Source: Bacteroidales bacterium
Lineage (GTDB): Bacteria; Bacteroidota; Bacteroidia; Bacteroidales; UBA932
Assembly: GCA_024681565.1 (NCBI GenBank)
Contig: JAILAO010000109.1
Span: forward strand, 1 to 12,749
Length of the DNA: 12,749 nucleotides
Direction: 5' to 3'
Positions 1-6,659 of the stretch are shown here, piece after piece (positions within the stretch are counted from its first letter, which is position 1; each line of letters opens with the position of its first letter). The notes under the pieces were generated by a model that was given only the letters and a program-made list of their open reading frames with translations, did no database searches and had not been told where the DNA came from. A program made the position numbers and the translations under genes.

Positions 1-415
1 CAGGCGGCGGCGGAATTTCTCGCATTTTGTCGCCCTTGCCCCGCACGCGCAGCACCCGCCGCGCCAGGTCCACCGACTCCCGGTTCAGCGAGATCAGCTC
101 CGCCCGCCGCAGCCCCGTCGCGAACAACATCCCGAGGATCATCCGCTGCAGCTGGTCCTCATATTTCCCAAACTCCAGCACCCCCTTCGTCTGCTCAAAA
201 TACGTCCGCATCGCATCCTCCCGGTAGAACACCGGCAGACGCTTCTCCTGCTTCGGCCGGCTCACCAGCCTCACCGGATTGCTCTCCAGCACCCCCTCCT
301 TCATCAGAAACTTGCAGAACCCGCTCAGCACGCTCAGATGCAGATTCACCGTCTTCGCCCCCTCCTTTCGTTCATCCAACAAATACACCTCATACGCCCG
401 CACCGTCTGCACATT
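1..415 (-). pseudogene. Tyrosine recombinase (XerC/XerD-like), N-terminus replaced and C-terminus beyond the edge
   Basis: The segment from about residue 191 of the chimera resembles phage-integrase family recombinases. The end of the core-binding domain is visible (LHLSVLSGFCKFLMKEG, then NPVRLVSRPKQEKRLPVFY). The start of the catalytic domain follows, with the first catalytic Arg in FATGLRRAELISL (residues 288-300) and the beta-hairpin Lys in RVRGKGDK (residues 313-320). The HxxR, second His and Tyr of the active site lie beyond position 1. Family members normally have about 60 more residues ahead of this region; here they are replaced by repeat sequence. Most codons end in G, unlike the QueH half, which suggests a different origin or strand history. 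It could be a Xer-type resolvase or an integrase of a mobile or invertible locus. Confidence 0.7.
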
Positions 416-985
416 AATGGCTTCGCTCCACGGCAAACTGCCTCCGGAAACGTCCGGCTGCGCCGGACCCCTCCCACTTCCTTCGGAAGCGGGCCCCTCC
501 CTCTTACGAAGCCGAGGGTGGCTACGGTTTTCAGGGGCTGCTGCCGTCTCCACTTCGCATACGCTTGCTCCGGCAGCGTTGACCTGGTCGAGGTCCTTCC
601 AGCGGGAGGAGGCGAGCGTGGTGGCGAGCACCGGCAGGCCGCGCGAAGCGGCATAGCGGGCGGCGCGGGCGAGGCGGAAGCGGAAACAGACCGCGCAGCG
701 TTCGCCGCGCTCCGGTTCGCGCTCGAGACCGCGCACCGCGGCAAGCCAGGCGTCGTGGTCGTACTCGTCCGCGACGAGCTCGACCCCCATCACCGCAGCG
801 TAGCGCTGCAGCTCCGACAGCCGGAGATCATACTCCGCCCGCGGAAAGATATTCGAATTGCTGAAGAAGACCACCGGACGGATCCCGTTGTCCCGGAGGC
901 ACTCCAGGACAGCCCCGGAACAGGGCGCACAGCATGCATGCAGCAGGATTTCCTTCGCGCCGTCCGGCGCCTCGAGTTTCAGCAT
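1..985 (-). CDS. Chimeric frame: QueH N-terminus, repeat-derived linker, tyrosine recombinase (partial)
   Basis: A single minus-strand frame of 328 codons runs without a stop from an ATG at 985 to the left edge. Residues 1 to about 139 are a QueH-type (DUF208) epoxyqueuosine reductase. Residues about 141-190 are encoded by a palindromic repeat that has a second copy at 8507-8693. From about residue 191 on the product is a tyrosine recombinase lacking its first helices. The ATG lies 4 bases after the stop of the upstream regulator, suggesting co-transcription. The two halves belong to unrelated families and differ in codon use, so this is probably not a functional fused enzyme. It may be a deletion scar at the repeat, a recombination product, or an assembly join at the repeat. 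The reading frame is certain; the biological interpretation is not. Confidence 0.75.
   Translation of the reverse strand, partial: MLKLEAPDGAKEILLHACCAPCSGAVLECLRDNGIRPVVFFSNSNIFPRAEYDLRLSELQRYAAVMGVELVADEYDHDAWLAAVRGLEREPERGERCAVCFRFRLARAARYAASRGLPVLATTLASSRWKDLDQVNAAGASVCEVETAAAPENRSHPRLRKREGPASEGSGRGPAQPDVSGGSLPWSEAINVQTVRAYEVYLLDERKEGAKTVNLHLSVLSGFCKFLMKEGVLESNPVRLVSRPKQEKRLPVFYREDAMRTYFEQTKGVLEFGKYEDQLQRMILGMLFATGLRRAELISLNRESVDLARRVLRVRGKGDKMREIPPPP
427..553 (-). repeat. Palindromic repeat element, copy 1 (short form)
   Basis: Imperfect inverted ends face each other near 430-451 and 522-546: CGGCA, a short gap, GCC and a GAAAAC/GGAAAC core on each arm. Between them, 489-539 matches 8528-8579 of copy 2 in about 45 of 52 aligned positions by hand. 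Two internal hairpins follow: 477-489 (CTTCC/GGAAG) and 452-468 (GTCCGGC-TGC-GCCGGAC, a perfect 7-bp stem). The outer boundary is uncertain by 10-15 bases and I see no target duplication. The element lies inside the chimeric reading frame and stays open in it. Confidence 0.7.
566..985 (-). pseudogene. queH: QueH-like epoxyqueuosine reductase, C-terminally truncated
   Basis: QueH is an iron-sulfur enzyme that reduces epoxyqueuosine to queuosine in tRNA, replacing QueG in many bacteria. Visible family marks are the HACCAPC motif at residues 17-23, FFSNSNIFPRAEYDLR (residues 40-55) after the first strand, the EPERGERCAVCF segment (residues 90-101) and LATTLASSRWKDLDQ (residues 120-134). Known QueH proteins are about 180-200 residues and end with a Cys-Gly-Cys motif that helps hold the metal site. 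Here similarity stops near residue 139 and that end is missing, so activity is unlikely if the sequence is correct. The N-terminal half is intact and well conserved, which points to recent truncation. Confidence 0.72.
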
Positions 986-989
986 AGGC

Positions 990-1934
990 CTATTCGATGG
1001 AATTGATGTCGATCAGATTGTTGAGAATGGCATAGACCGTCAGGCCCGGCACCGTCTTGATCCCCGTCTTGCGCGTGATGTTCTTGCGGTGCGTGATCAC
1101 GGTATTGATGGAAATATGGTGCTTGTCCGCGATCTCCTTGTTGAGCAGCCCCTGTGCCACGCTGACCAGGATCTCCTTCTCCCGGTCGGAGAGCTCCGAG
1201 CGCTCCGCGGCAGGTTCGGCGGACGGACGGTCTTCGTCATGGAGACGGCGCGGGTTTTCCAGCAGACGCACCATCGGTACAAGGATGTTGTCCTCGATCC
1301 AGGTGTGGCACTTGAGGTCTTCCTGCAAAGCATAGACAGCGAACAGCAGGGAGATCCGGGCAAAAGAGTCACACTCCGCCGGGAGCGACTTCATGACCAG
1401 GTTCTTGAAGTCGGACAACTTCTCGTCGATGTTGGAATGGTTTTCCTCGAAACGGTCGATCGAGAAGCCGGACCGGCGCTGGCCGATGATCAGGCCCTGC
1501 ACATACGGGATCACCTCTTCTTCCTCGAAACCGAAGTGGTTCTTGAGCTCGGTCTTGTAGCCCCGGAAGAAGTTCCAGACCACGTCCTGCTGGCGCTTTG
1601 TGCACGGAGCGAGCAGCCAGGAAATGGACTCTTCCATATCGATCAGCGCACGGTTGAGATAGTAATCGTGGGACTGGTGCAGATAGCGGAGGACATCCCC
1701 GACGTGGCTGCGGCGCAGCACATCCATCGACGGCCGGAAATCCGGGAACGTATAGACTTCACACAGCAGGATCACCGTGTCCGCATCCAGCCCGAACGGG
1801 CTGCACACCTCAGCCACGGTCTTCTCTCCGAAGCTGCCGTCGATTCCCAGGCGGGACAGCACGCCGAGCAGCCGGTAGTTGGCTTCGACGAGGTCCGCGA
1901 CCTTCATGTTGCTTGAAAACTTATCCATATCCAT
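990..1934 (-). CDS. ScdA_N/hemerythrin-like sensor with C-terminal LuxR-type HTH
   Basis: The 314-residue protein has three parts. Residues 10-62 resemble the N-terminal domain of ScdA/YtfE iron-centre repair proteins, but without its usual Cys pair. Residues about 80-225 form a hemerythrin-type helical bundle with likely di-iron ligands His86 or His89, H133xxxE137, His166 and H210xxxE214. Residues 246-306 are a LuxR/GerE DNA-binding domain, starting LSDREKEIL and including NKEIADKHHISINTV. This suggests a transcription factor that senses oxygen, nitric oxide or iron/redox state through a di-iron site; that role is inferred from the domains. Start choice is open: ATG at 1934, 1928 or 1907 (the last giving MKVADLV, where homology begins). 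Its stop is 4 bases before the queH ATG. Confidence 0.85.
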   Translation of the reverse strand: MDMDKFSSNMKVADLVEANYRLLGVLSRLGIDGSFGEKTVAEVCSPFGLDADTVILLCEVYTFPDFRPSMDVLRRSHVGDVLRYLHQSHDYYLNRALIDMEESISWLLAPCTKRQQDVVWNFFRGYKTELKNHFGFEEEEVIPYVQGLIIGQRRSGFSIDRFEENHSNIDEKLSDFKNLVMKSLPAECDSFARISLLFAVYALQEDLKCHTWIEDNILVPMVRLLENPRRLHDEDRPSAEPAAERSELSDREKEILVSVAQGLLNKEIADKHHISINTVITHRKNITRKTGIKTVPGLTVYAILNNLIDINSIE

Positions 1935-1935
1935 A

Positions 1936-1993
1936 CAAAATTAAGAAAATTTTTTGCGATTTTCAGAAATATCCCTAATTTTGCAGTCCCAAA
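1936..1993 (-). promoter_or_regulatory. Candidate promoter(s) for the hemerythrin-LuxR gene
   Basis: On the minus strand a perfect Bacteroidetes -7 box (TAATTTTG) lies at 1943-1936, directly before the ATG at 1934; it has no good -33 box. A second option is TTTG at 1993-1990, 18 bases, then TATTTCTG (one mismatch) at 1971-1964, which would leave a short leader before 1934. The first option would place transcription start around 1929 and make the ATG at 1928 or 1907 the real one. Confidence 0.4.
1953..1983 (+). promoter_or_regulatory. Promoter of tRNA-Leu
   Basis: TTTG at 1953-1956, 19 bases, then TAATTTTG at 1976-1983 fits the known Bacteroidetes primary sigma promoter (TTTG, N19, TAnnTTTG). 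The expected start near 1990 gives a leader of about 10 bases before the tRNA. The 65-base gap is very AT-rich compared with its surroundings. Confidence 0.75.
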
Positions 1994-2000
1994 GTAGAAT

Positions 2001-2083
2001 GCGGCAGTGGTGAAATGGTAGACACGCTACTTTGAGGGGGTAGTGGGCGTTGGCCTGTGTGAGTTCGAGTCTCACCTGCCGCA
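2001..2083 (+). tRNA. tRNA-Leu (anticodon GAG)
   Basis: A class II tRNA of 83 bases folds by eye. The acceptor stem is GCGGCAG with CTGCCGC, and the discriminator is A. The D arm contains TGGTGAAATGGTAGACA. The anticodon stem CTACT/GGTAG closes the loop TTGAGGG, placing GAG at positions 34-36, which reads the Leu codons CUC and CUU. A variable arm follows (GGC-GTTG-GCC), then the T arm GTGAG-TTCGAGT-CTCAC. The 3' CCA is not encoded. It is the only plus-strand gene in the window. Confidence 0.96.
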
Positions 2084-2086
2084 CGG

Positions 2087-2117
2087 AAAAAGCCTGGTCT
2101 TTCGGACCAGGCTTTTT
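2087..2117. terminator. Bidirectional intrinsic terminator
   Basis: A perfect 9-bp stem (AGCCTGGTC at 2091-2099, GACCAGGCT at 2105-2113) with loop TTTCG is flanked by an A run on the left and a T run on the right. It can therefore stop the tRNA transcript on plus and the gene ending at 2136 on minus. Confidence 0.9.
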
Positions 2118-2135
2118 CATGTTTGGGTGCATCCC

Positions 2136-4019
2136 TTATTCATAGCGGAAAGCCCGGTAGGAGTGGGGCGGCAGGGTGAAGGCGACGCGGGACTCGGGCG
2201 CCCGGCGCGAACGGTACCCGGCAGGGGTTTCGGGCACGGCGGCGGTCAGGACGGAACCATCCTCCAGGTCCGTGTATTTCCGGATGGAAGCGGCTCCGAC
2301 CAGCTTGACATCGACCGGCGTGTCGTTGAAATTCTCCACGATCACGGTCTTGTTGTCATAGAGGAAAAGACTGACCTTGGAAGGGCCCTCCAGATACAGG
2401 TCCAGATCCCGGCTCACCGTGCGGCGCAACTCGTTCAGCACCGGCTCGGGGAGGTCGTAGAGGTTGCCGAAATCATCCGGGACGGCCAGGACGTACAGGT
2501 AACCGCCGGAATATTTCGCCTTGTGCAGAAGCGGATAGCCGGAAACGCCGCCGGTCAGCGGGCGCCCGGCGCTGATCACCTCCCAGCTGTCATTGGTCAG
2601 ATAATGGATCTGGGGAATGAGGATGTCCCTGTCGCTCTTGCCGTAACGGCCGAAATCATTGACGATCGCCTTGTAGTCCGTGCAGCGGAGCTCGCAGATG
2701 TCCGCAATCTTGTCCGGGATGGCTTTGAGCAGGCCGGAGGTGATCAGGACATCCCCGCCGCTGCGCAGCTGCCTGTCGATCTTGTCCACGATATCCGGAT
2801 CATACGCGGCCTGCTGCGTGAGCAGGATGGACTTGCGCCCTTCCGGGAAATCCGGATACATGTCCATCGGAAGCCCGATCATGCCCAGGTAGTTCTGCAG
2901 GAAGTCTTCTCCGACGGAATGGTACGGCTTGTAGGCCCAGATCCCGACCGGCGTGCCGAGCTGTCCGACCAGTTCGTCCGCCTGCCGGAGCACGATGTCG
3001 GCAATCCGCGCCATCGTGGTGGGGGTCACGCTTTTCCCGTCTTTGCGGAAAGGCGCCGTCATCGAATCATAGTTCCAACTGGTCCCGGACCCCTGCCAGG
3101 AAGCCCGGAAGCGGGGGTTCAGCTTGACGTCCAGCAATTGGTTGTAGGCAAACAGCATCACGTCGCGCGCCTTGGCGATGGCGGTCAGGTGCAGCTGCTC
3201 GGCATAGCGGTCCATGCTCATCCCGATGCCGCCGGAATCCACCCAGCCGCCGCCGTTGCGCCCGCCGGAAAGATTCTCGAAATAGCGCATAATGTTGTAG
3301 CTCAGATAGTTCTGCAAATGCTGCGCCCCGGCCGGATCACGCGTCTCGGTGCCGGTCCAGACTTCGTCGAAAATCTGCGGGCCGTGCTCCAGGCTGAAGC
3401 CCAGCCCCTGGAAATGATCGTACCAGTTGGGGTATTTGATGATGACCTTGACCTTGGGATTCACGGCCTTCGCCGGGCCGACGACCAGGTTCTGACCGGC
3501 GTCACGCAACAGGTCGAGCCGGTACTGGGTCCAGCTCCTGTCACCCTTGGCTTCGATCTCCACATCCCGCTTGCTGCTGGTGAAAAAGAAATCGTCCAGC
3601 AGGAATTCATCGAAATGCCGGGCCGTATGTTCCGCGATGCGGCGCACCGTCTCCCGGTCTTTCGGATCCGAATAGCTGAACGTCTCGAATTCGTTGGATT
3701 CGTCAATGGTGTAAGTGATGCCGCCGGCTACCTCCAGGCCCTGTTTCAGGAAGAAAGCCTTGGCCTGTTCGAGGGTGGCGTCATCGACGACGAGCAGGTC
3801 GCGGTGCGTCTCCAGATAGATCTTGTCCACATCCAGCTGGTCTGAAATGATCTTCCAGGTAGAGGCGAGCCAGGCCGGGTCCGACATCTTCTGGACCTCG
3901 TAGGCGCGGACATAAACGGAAACTTTGAAATTCTTGTGCGCCGCCCGGACGGGCGCGGGAAGAATAAGCAGCACAGACAGTAGAAGCACTGTCAGCCGCG
4001 GAAACATGTGGTTTTTCAT
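2136..4019 (-). CDS. Secreted glycoside-hydrolase-like protein (probable TIM barrel), substrate unknown
   Basis: The 627-residue product begins with a clear signal peptide: basic MKNHMFPR, a Leu-rich core to about residue 20, and a cleavage site near VRA-A at 26-27. There is no lipobox Cys, so it is probably periplasmic or secreted. Residues 30 to about 400 alternate strand and helix like a glycosidase barrel. Acidic or aromatic clusters sit at strand ends: DEFLLDDFFF (137-146), IKYPNWYDHF (194-203), FDEVWTGTETRDP (217-229). The last hundred or so residues look beta-rich, as in an accessory domain. I cannot name a GH family; carbohydrate binding or cleavage is inferred. The ATG at 4019 is chosen because the frame further upstream has only a TTG at 4040 and the signal peptide fits this start. 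It is transcribed toward the terminator at 2087-2117. Confidence 0.8.
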   Translation of the reverse strand: MKNHMFPRLTVLLLSVLLILPAPVRAAHKNFKVSVYVRAYEVQKMSDPAWLASTWKIISDQLDVDKIYLETHRDLLVVDDATLEQAKAFFLKQGLEVAGGITYTIDESNEFETFSYSDPKDRETVRRIAEHTARHFDEFLLDDFFFTSSKRDVEIEAKGDRSWTQYRLDLLRDAGQNLVVGPAKAVNPKVKVIIKYPNWYDHFQGLGFSLEHGPQIFDEVWTGTETRDPAGAQHLQNYLSYNIMRYFENLSGGRNGGGWVDSGGIGMSMDRYAEQLHLTAIAKARDVMLFAYNQLLDVKLNPRFRASWQGSGTSWNYDSMTAPFRKDGKSVTPTTMARIADIVLRQADELVGQLGTPVGIWAYKPYHSVGEDFLQNYLGMIGLPMDMYPDFPEGRKSILLTQQAAYDPDIVDKIDRQLRSGGDVLITSGLLKAIPDKIADICELRCTDYKAIVNDFGRYGKSDRDILIPQIHYLTNDSWEVISAGRPLTGGVSGYPLLHKAKYSGGYLYVLAVPDDFGNLYDLPEPVLNELRRTVSRDLDLYLEGPSKVSLFLYDNKTVIVENFNDTPVDVKLVGAASIRKYTDLEDGSVLTAAVPETPAGYRSRRAPESRVAFTLPPHSYRAFRYE

Positions 4020-4049
4020 CTTTCGGAACGGATTGAACAACCGAAAGAT
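4018..4049. other. Inverted repeat overlapping the start codon of the secreted protein gene
   Basis: ATCTTTCGG at 4018-4026 and CCGAAAGAT at 4041-4049 are perfect 9-base inverted arms with a 14-base loop. In the minus-strand RNA the hairpin would pair bases of the ATG at 4019. A TATCTTTC box (one mismatch to the -7 consensus) is at 4050-4043 but lacks a -33 partner. It could be an operator, a translation-controlling hairpin, or a weak terminator for the feo transcript, although no T run follows it. Confidence 0.5.
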
Positions 4050-4061
4050 ACTAAAAATATC

Positions 4062-4241
4062 TTATTCTGCGCGTTTCCCTTTCGCCGAATTGCAATACGG
4101 GCAGTCCGGGCCACCCGTACAGCCGCCGCAGCCCGAGGAACCGCAGTTGCAGCTGCTCCCGCCGGCACGCACATAGGAGCGTACCGCGAAAAAGAGCGCC
4201 ACGGCAACGATCAACAGGACGATGAGGGTCGGCAGATTCAT
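4062..4241 (-). CDS. FeoB-associated Cys-rich membrane protein
   Basis: This 59-residue protein is encoded 4 bases after the feoB stop. Residues 1-21 form one membrane helix (MNLPTLIVLLIVAVALFFAV). A short basic turn follows, and then a Cys-rich tail with six cysteines (CNCGSSGCGGCTGGPDCPYC, residues 31-50), ending in KGKRAE. The pattern and position match the small Cys-rich proteins that often follow feoB. Their role is not settled; metal binding or shielding of the FeoB pore has been proposed. The start ATG at 4241 follows AGGA closely, so translation is probably coupled to feoB. Confidence 0.9.
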   Translation of the reverse strand: MNLPTLIVLLIVAVALFFAVRSYVRAGGSSCNCGSSGCGGCTGGPDCPYCNSAKGKRAE

Positions 4242-4245
4242 TCCT

Positions 4246-6591
4246 TTACATAAATATTCCGGCTACCCAGTACGCCAGCAGGGCGACTACCCATGCTACG
4301 GCACACTGGAACAGCACCATGACAAACGCCCACTTGCCGCCGAGTTCGCGCCTGACCGCCGCGATGGCGGCCACGCACGGTGTGTAAAGCAGGCAGAAGG
4401 CCAGCATCGGGATGGCGGTCAGCGCCGTCATCGTAGCCGTCACATCGAGCACGCCCAGCGTCGCGACCACGCTTTCCTTGGCCAGGAAACCGGTCACCAG
4501 GGCCGTCACGATACGCCAGTCACCCAGTCCGAGGGGTCGGAACAGCGGTGCCAGCACGCCGGCGATCGCCGCCAGCATACTGTCTTCCGGTTCTACCAGC
4601 TGCAGGCGCCAGTCAAAACTCTGCAGCACCCAGATGACGATCGAGGCCACGAAGATCACGGTGAAAGCGCGCTGCAGGAAGTCCTTGGTCTTGTCCCAGA
4701 GGAGGTGTCCCACATTCTTCGCACCCGGAAGACGGTAGTTCGGCAGTTCCATCACGAAAGGAGCCGGTTTGCTCTGGTTGGGCAGCAGTTTGGAGATCAG
4801 CGCGATCAGCACTCCCACGAGGATGGCCGACAGATACAGGATCACCAGCACCAGGCCCCCGTGCCCCGGGAAGAAGGCGCTCGTGAAGAAAGCATAGATC
4901 GGGATCTTGGCGGAGCAGCTCATATACGGGGTCAGCAGGATGGTCATCCGGCGGTCGCGGGACGAGGGCAGCGTGCGGGTGGCCATCACGGCCGGCACGG
5001 AACAGCCGAAACCGATCAGCAGCGGCACGATGCTGCGGCCGCTCAGACCGATCTTGCGCAGCAGTTTGTCCGTGACGAATGCGACACGGGCCATATAGCC
5101 GCTGTCCTCCAGCATGGACAGGAAGAAGAACAGGATGATGATGATCGGCACGAAGCTGACCACCGTTCCCACGCCTCCGAACACACCGTCCACGACAAGC
5201 GAACGGACCGCCTCGCTGACGCCCCATTTCTCCATTCCGGCATCGGTCACGCCAGCCAGCCATTGGATTCCCTGGTCCAGCAGGTCCTGCAGCGGCGCAC
5301 CCAGCACGTCGATCGAGAGATAAATGATCAGGGACATCACGACGATGAAGATCGGGATGGCCGTCCAGCGGCCGGTCAGGATGCGGTCGATCCGGCGGCT
5401 GCGCTGGTACTCCTTGCTCTCCTGCGGCCGGACGACGGTCTGCGCGCAGAGTTTCCGGATAAAGGCGAAACGCATGTCGGCCATCGCCGCATTGCGGTCC
5501 AGACCGCGTTCCTGCTCCATCTGGACGATGATGTGCTCCACCATCTCCTTCTCATTCTGCTGCAGGCCCAGGGCCTTTTCCACCTCGGTATCGCCCTCCA
5601 CCAGGCGGGTTGCCGCGAAACGGATCGGGATGCCCGCACGTTCGGCGTGGTCCTCGATCAGGTGCATGATGCCATGCAGGCAGCGATGGACCGCTCCCCC
5701 GTGGTCGTCTTTGTCACAGAAGTCCTGGCGGGCCGGCCTTTCCTGGAAACGGGCTACGTGGACGGCATGCTCCACCAGTTCGTCGATGCCCTCGTTCCGG
5801 GCGGCGGAGATGGGCACGACCGGCAGGCCGAGGATTTCCTCCATCTCGTTGACACGGATGGAGCCGCCATTGTTGCGGACTTCATCCATCATGTTGAGAG
5901 CCAGCACCATCGGGACGTTCAACTCCATCAACTGCATGGTCAGATACAGATTGCGCTCGATATTGCTCGCATCTACGATATTGATGATGCCGCGCGGTTT
6001 CTCGTTCAGGATGAAATCGCGGGAAACGAGTTCTTCGGAGGTATAGGGGGAAAGAGAATAAATGCCCGGCAGGTCCGTCACCCGCGTCTCCGCGTGACCG
6101 CGGATCACGCCGTCTTTGCGGTCCACCGTCACGCCCGGGAAATTGCCGACATGCTGGTTGGCCCCGGTCAGCTGGTTGAAGAGCGTGGTTTTACCGCAGT
6201 TCTGGTTGCCCGCAAGGGCGAAACTGAGCATCGTCCCGGCCGGGAGCGGATGTTCATGGGTCTTGTCGTGGTATTTGCCGGTCTCGCCGAAACCCGGGTG
6301 GACGTCGGGATCGACCGAATGGACGCTCTTGTCCGCAGCCAGACCGCCGGACAGCCCCGGCAGTTCCTCGGCCGGTTCGACCTGGATCTCAGCGGCGTCC
6401 GCCAGACGAAGTGTCAGGGCATACCCATTGATACGCAGCTCCATCGGATCGCCGAGGGGAGCATATTTGACCAATTTGACATGCGCCCCCGGGATGAGTC
6501 CCATGTCCAGGAAATGCTGGCGAAGGGATCCGGAGCCCCCGACTCTGAGGATAACGGCGCATGCGCCGACAGGAAGTTCTCGAAGTGTCAT
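4246..6591 (-). CDS. feoB: Ferrous iron transporter, FeoA-FeoB fusion
   Basis: This inner-membrane protein imports Fe2+ under low oxygen. Residues 1-72 are a FeoA/SH3-like domain (MTLRELPVG to AAEIQV). A linker of about 50 residues leads to the FeoB G domain: G1 GNQNCGKTT (128-136), G2 in GVTVDRKDG, G3 DLPG (173-176), G4 NMMD (233-236), G5 around SAA (262-264). A helical spacer and the membrane domain follow, with both Gate motifs, including GFGCSVPAVMATRTL and GFLAKESVVATLGVL. At 781 residues it is full length. An ATG at 6624 would add 11 residues. I prefer 6591 because the extra codons are unusually A/T-ending for this gene, the FeoA domain starts at 6591, and a likely -7 box overlaps 6613-6620. 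Confidence 0.95.
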   Translation of the reverse strand: MTLRELPVGACAVILRVGGSGSLRQHFLDMGLIPGAHVKLVKYAPLGDPMELRINGYALTLRLADAAEIQVEPAEELPGLSGGLAADKSVHSVDPDVHPGFGETGKYHDKTHEHPLPAGTMLSFALAGNQNCGKTTLFNQLTGANQHVGNFPGVTVDRKDGVIRGHAETRVTDLPGIYSLSPYTSEELVSRDFILNEKPRGIINIVDASNIERNLYLTMQLMELNVPMVLALNMMDEVRNNGGSIRVNEMEEILGLPVVPISAARNEGIDELVEHAVHVARFQERPARQDFCDKDDHGGAVHRCLHGIMHLIEDHAERAGIPIRFAATRLVEGDTEVEKALGLQQNEKEMVEHIIVQMEQERGLDRNAAMADMRFAFIRKLCAQTVVRPQESKEYQRSRRIDRILTGRWTAIPIFIVVMSLIIYLSIDVLGAPLQDLLDQGIQWLAGVTDAGMEKWGVSEAVRSLVVDGVFGGVGTVVSFVPIIIILFFFLSMLEDSGYMARVAFVTDKLLRKIGLSGRSIVPLLIGFGCSVPAVMATRTLPSSRDRRMTILLTPYMSCSAKIPIYAFFTSAFFPGHGGLVLVILYLSAILVGVLIALISKLLPNQSKPAPFVMELPNYRLPGAKNVGHLLWDKTKDFLQRAFTVIFVASIVIWVLQSFDWRLQLVEPEDSMLAAIAGVLAPLFRPLGLGDWRIVTALVTGFLAKESVVATLGVLDVTATMTALTAIPMLAFCLLYTPCVAAIAAVRRELGGKWAFVMVLFQCAVAWVVALLAYWVAGIFM

Positions 6592-6612
6592 TTCTGCTAG
6601 TTCTCCAATCTG

Positions 6613-6655
6613 CAAAGATGGCATTTCGTCGCATTTATTTCAATCCCAATAAATG
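6613..6655 (-). promoter_or_regulatory. Candidate feo promoter with overlapping palindrome (possible operator)
   Basis: The minus strand carries CATCTTTG at 6620-6613, one base off the TAnnTTTG box. About 20 bases upstream is a weak ATTG. A perfect inverted repeat, CATTTATT at 6632-6639 and AATAAATG at 6648-6655 with an 8-base spacer, covers the -33 area. A site for an iron-responsive repressor of Fur or DtxR type is a reasonable guess, but it is not a recognisable consensus Fur box. Confidence 0.45.
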
Positions 6656-6659
6656 AGGA

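Noticed and set aside
346..744. 132-codon minus-strand frame across the chimera
   Set aside because: It is an alternate frame of the QueH and repeat sequence, Arg/Pro/Ala-rich; the other minus frame carries the QueH and recombinase motifs.
858..1916. 352-codon plus-strand frame opposite the hemerythrin-LuxR gene
   Set aside because: The minus strand has a clear domain structure here; the plus frame has none.
2001..2083. tRNA-Leu as attachment site for the nearby recombinase
   Set aside because: I found no second copy of the tRNA 3' end within the window, and the regulator and queH lie between; the right evidence would be a direct repeat beyond the left edge.
2043..3845. 600-codon open frame on plus, opposite the secreted protein gene
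   Set aside because: It starts inside tRNA-Leu and crosses the terminator; composition is typical of an antisense shadow, with no domain or signal sequence.
4016..4207. 63-codon minus-strand frame after feoB
   Set aside because: It overlaps the well-supported Cys-rich membrane protein (4062-4241) in another frame and has no family features.
4222..6600. 792-codon open frame on plus, opposite feoB
   Set aside because: It mirrors feoB in a GC-rich gene; the translation is His/Asp/Gln-rich and has no recognisable domain, while the minus strand encodes a complete FeoA-FeoB.
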